Source: Burkholderiaceae bacterium
GTDB lineage: Bacteria; Pseudomonadota; Gammaproteobacteria; Burkholderiales; Burkholderiaceae_C
Reading direction: 5' to 3'
Assembly (NCBI GenBank): GCA_919902775.1
Contig: CAKKRJ010000015.1
Location: 1-64,000 of the forward strand
Length of the DNA: 64,000 nucleotides
Shown here piece by piece: positions 61,638 through 64,000 of this stretch. The position numbers and the translations under genes were made by a program. The notes under the pieces were generated by a model. It was given only the letters and a program-made list of their open reading frames with translations, was not told the origin of the DNA and ran no database searches. Within the stretch, counting starts at the first letter, position 1, and each line of letters begins with the position of its first letter.

Positions 61638-63023
61638 TCAATGGGACATGGTTTTGGCCGTGGGTTTGATTGCCTTGGCCGATGCGAGGACGGTATCGGT
61701 GCTGCCGACGGGACGAGCCGCTTGTGGCAGCGTGCCACTCCATTCGTAAGCGACCGTTCCCTCGGGGAATTTGTAGGGCCCCGGGTCCTTGTAGTCGCCG
61801 GGCTTCTGGTCCTTGCGCACCTTGAACACGCTGAACATGCCGCCCATCTCCAATGGGCCGAACTGACCGGTGCCGGTCATCATGGGTGCGGTGTTGTCGG
61901 GAATGGGCATCTGCATCTCACCCATGTCGGCCATGCCTCGCTCGCCCATCAGCATGTAGTCAGGCGCAACCTTCTGGATTTTCTTGACCAGACCACGGTG
62001 GTCGGCACCGATCATGGTGGGCACGTCGTGCCCCATGGCGTTCATGGTGTGGTGGCTCTTGTGGCAGTGCATGGCCCAATCACCTTCTTCGTCGGCGATC
62101 AGTTCGATCTGGCGCATCTGTCCCACGGACACGTCCGTGGTGACTTCGTACCAGCGTGTGTTGGGCGGCGTCGGACCGCCGTCGGTACCTGTGATCAAAA
62201 ACTCGTGTCCATGCAAGTGGATCGGGTGGTTGGTCATGGTGAGGTTGCCAATGCGGATGCGCACGCGGTCGTTCAGGCGCACATTGAGGCTGTCGATGGC
62301 CGGGAATGCGCGGCTGTTCCAGCACCAGATGTTGAAGTCGGTCATGGTGTTGACCTTGGGCGTCTTGCTGCCGGGCTCGACGTCGAAGGCGTTGAGCAGG
62401 AAGCAGAAGTCGCGGTCTACCTCGCTGATGTGCGGATGTTGGGTCTTGGGATGGGTGATCCACATGCCCATCATGCCCATGGCCATCTGCACCATCTCGT
62501 CGGCATGCGGGTGGTACATGAAGGTGCCTGGGCGGCGCGCCTCGAACTCGTAGACGAAGGTCTTGCCCACCGGTATGGCCGACTGGGTGAGGCCGCCGAC
62601 GCCATCCATGCCACTGGGCAGGCGCTGGCCATGCCAGTGGACGGTGGTGTGTTCGGGCAATTTATTGGTCACGAAGATGCGCACACGGTCGCCCTCGACC
62701 ACCTCGATGGTCGGCCCGGGGCTTTGGCCGTTGTAACCCCACATGTTGACCTTGAAGCCGGGCGACACTTCGCGCACCACCGGCTCGGCGACCAGGTGAA
62801 ACTCTTTGACGCCGGCGTTCATGCGCCAGGGCAGCGTCCAGCCGTTGAGCGTGACCACGGGGTTGTAGGGGCGACCGGTGTTCGGCAGCAGCGGCGGTGC
62901 GGTGTCCACCGAGGTCTGGATCACCGGTTCGGGCAGCCCCGCCAGTGCAGAGCGCGCCACGACCAAGCCTGCCACCGAAGCGGCGGCACCAGCAAAAAAT
63001 TGTCGTCGAGAAGATGTTTTCAT
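61638..63023 (-). CDS. Multicopper oxidase with Tat signal (CopA type)
   Basis: A 461-residue multicopper oxidase. The Tat signal is SRRQFFAGAAASVAG. Copper-site motifs are HWHGQRLPSG, HPHADEM, HPIHLHGHEF and MHCHKSHHTM, the last close to the T1 and trinuclear ligands. It oxidises Cu(I) in the periplasm. The length (461) is shorter than typical CopA/CueO forms, and it ends without a long Met-rich tail. It lies 67 bases upstream of the cupredoxin gene. Confidence 0.93.
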   Translation of the reverse strand: MKTSSRRQFFAGAAASVAGLVVARSALAGLPEPVIQTSVDTAPPLLPNTGRPYNPVVTLNGWTLPWRMNAGVKEFHLVAEPVVREVSPGFKVNMWGYNGQSPGPTIEVVEGDRVRIFVTNKLPEHTTVHWHGQRLPSGMDGVGGLTQSAIPVGKTFVYEFEARRPGTFMYHPHADEMVQMAMGMMGMWITHPKTQHPHISEVDRDFCFLLNAFDVEPGSKTPKVNTMTDFNIWCWNSRAFPAIDSLNVRLNDRVRIRIGNLTMTNHPIHLHGHEFLITGTDGGPTPPNTRWYEVTTDVSVGQMRQIELIADEEGDWAMHCHKSHHTMNAMGHDVPTMIGADHRGLVKKIQKVAPDYMLMGERGMADMGEMQMPIPDNTAPMMTGTGQFGPLEMGGMFSVFKVRKDQKPGDYKDPGPYKFPEGTVAYEWSGTLPQAARPVGSTDTVLASAKAIKPTAKTMSH

Positions 63024-63047
63024 TTCAGTATGTTCCTGTCATTGCGG

Positions 63048-64000
63048 TCAATGCGCTGCGGACGTGGGTGTTTCGGCGCCACCGCCCAAGGTGACGAAGC
63101 TGTCGGGTGCGCCACCCTGCATGACCCACTGAAGATCGGTTTCTGCAATCCAGAAGTCGCGTTGTGCACCGATGGCGTCCGCCGTGGCCAGCGCCTGGTT
63201 GCGGGTTTTTTCCAGCAAATCCCACACGCTTTTGAGCATGCCGTTGTAGTGCAGCACCGTTTCTTCGGTGATGTACTCACGCTCCTTAAGCACCCAGTTA
63301 CGGCTGTCCAGCGCCTGGGCGTGTGCGGCCTGGTAGACCTCCATGGCAGACCGGGCAAGTGCTTTGTTGCGCAACTGCTCCGCTTTGGGCAGTTGCTCCT
63401 GGATGGCTTGCGCGCCTTTTTGCAGATCGGCTTGCGACAGGGTCGTTATCTGCACATCGGGCAGTCGATCGGGCAAGACCAGCGAGATTTCGAGACCTGT
63501 CAATCCCAGCAGCTTGATCAAGCTGGACTGTGATTGGGCAGCGACCAGCTTGGCTCGGCGCAAGTCCATGCGCGCCGAAGCTTCGGTCAATTGCACGGGC
63601 GACTGTTGCAGCCGACTCCAATTGCCCACGGTGACCATCCGCTTGCCCAGCTCATTCGCCGCCAAGGCAGCCTCCAGACTAGCTTGCAGGTGGCGCACCA
63701 TCTGGCGCGCCGCAACGGCTTCTACCCAGGCCTTGCGCGCCTGCACGGCAACTTTCAGCAGCTCGTCCGCGTCCTCCACCCGGCGCTGCAAGCTTGGGTC
63801 CAGTTCCAGCCAGCGCCCGGCCGCGATCAACTGCACGTTTTGTGGCCCAAAGCGCGACTGGACCTCGGCCAGTTCTCGGTGAACCAACCAGGCTCGGCGA
63901 ACGGCATCCTCCATCGTCGGCACAGCTGTGCCCAACGGCAGTGCATCGTTGGCCTGCTCCGGGCTTGGGTTGGCCTGCTCCCACTTGAGGATGTCAACAT
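63048..64000 (-). CDS. TolC family outer membrane efflux protein, N-terminus beyond the window
   Basis: The frame stays open to the edge and reads WEQANPSPEQANDALPLGTAVP upstream, so the start lies outside the window. The visible 317 residues show the helical barrel of TolC/CusC-type proteins (for example RWLELDPSLQRRVEDAD; VEAVAARQMVRHLQASLEAAL). It is placed ahead of the copper genes, so it probably belongs to a copper or silver RND efflux system, whose other parts would lie beyond 64000. Confidence 0.85.
   Translation of the reverse strand, partial: VDILKWEQANPSPEQANDALPLGTAVPTMEDAVRRAWLVHRELAEVQSRFGPQNVQLIAAGRWLELDPSLQRRVEDADELLKVAVQARKAWVEAVAARQMVRHLQASLEAALAANELGKRMVTVGNWSRLQQSPVQLTEASARMDLRRAKLVAAQSQSSLIKLLGLTGLEISLVLPDRLPDVQITTLSQADLQKGAQAIQEQLPKAEQLRNKALARSAMEVYQAAHAQALDSRNWVLKEREYITEETVLHYNGMLKSVWDLLEKTRNQALATADAIGAQRDFWIAETDLQWVMQGGAPDSFVTLGGGAETPTSAAH

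Overview
The window looks like chromosomal DNA of a high-GC Gram-negative betaproteobacterium, most likely a Comamonadaceae-type Burkholderiales. The evidence is a porin_4-type porin, a Coq7 hydroxylase, a complete general secretion (type II) operon, a DUF6502/DUF5666 gene pair, a DctP-type TRAP transporter and many tight ATGA overlaps. The species cannot be named from the sequence alone. No tRNA, rRNA, CRISPR array, transposase or integrase was seen.

Layout. 1-4.5 kb: start of an unknown gene, a porin, coq7, an OsmC-like protein, and ilvA preceded by a compact three-hairpin RNA/terminator. 4.7-9.4 kb: a minus-strand operon of DUF6502 protein, DUF5666 lipoprotein and a subtilisin-like lipoprotein, with a perfect palindrome upstream. 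9.6-22.5 kb: a flavin monooxygenase and then the type II secretion genes. gspC diverges from gspGHIJKLMNDE-F, and a MipA/OmpV-like gene sits between gspE and gspF. 22.5-28 kb: a 5'-nucleotidase, a DMT permease, htpX, a DUF3025 gene, pyrC, and a 0.68-kb spacer of structured repeats. 28.1-34.3 kb: a glutamate/aspartate-type ABC importer, a LysR regulator and an Atm1-like exporter. 34.3-39.2 kb: a thioesterase and a TetR-led fatty acyl-CoA operon.

39.2-52.2 kb is a large acid-sugar catabolic locus around a divergent GntR/FadR-type regulator. The minus-strand arm has an enolase-superfamily dehydratase, two SDR dehydrogenases and an FAH-family hydrolase, and resembles the non-phosphorylating oxidative route. 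The plus-strand arm has a TRAP importer, an altronate/galactarate dehydratase, an Ldh2-type dehydrogenase, a fructuronate reductase-like enzyme and mannonate dehydratase.

52.2-55.7 kb is an AT-richer insert with a UvrD-like SF1 helicase translationally coupled to an unrecognised 215-residue protein. On its far side lie a broken HTH gene and a diverged fragment of the 3' end of the mannonate dehydratase gene, so the insert is bracketed by manD-like sequence. I regard this two-gene cassette as the best candidate for an undescribed (possibly defence) system.

55.7-64 kb is a copper-resistance locus on the minus strand: TolC-like protein, multicopper oxidase, cupredoxin, CusF-like chaperone, Met/His-rich periplasmic protein, DUF2933 protein, copper P-type ATPase, YVTN-propeller protein and SRPBCC protein. 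It has a CopR/CusR-like box inside. The TolC-like gene runs off the right edge.
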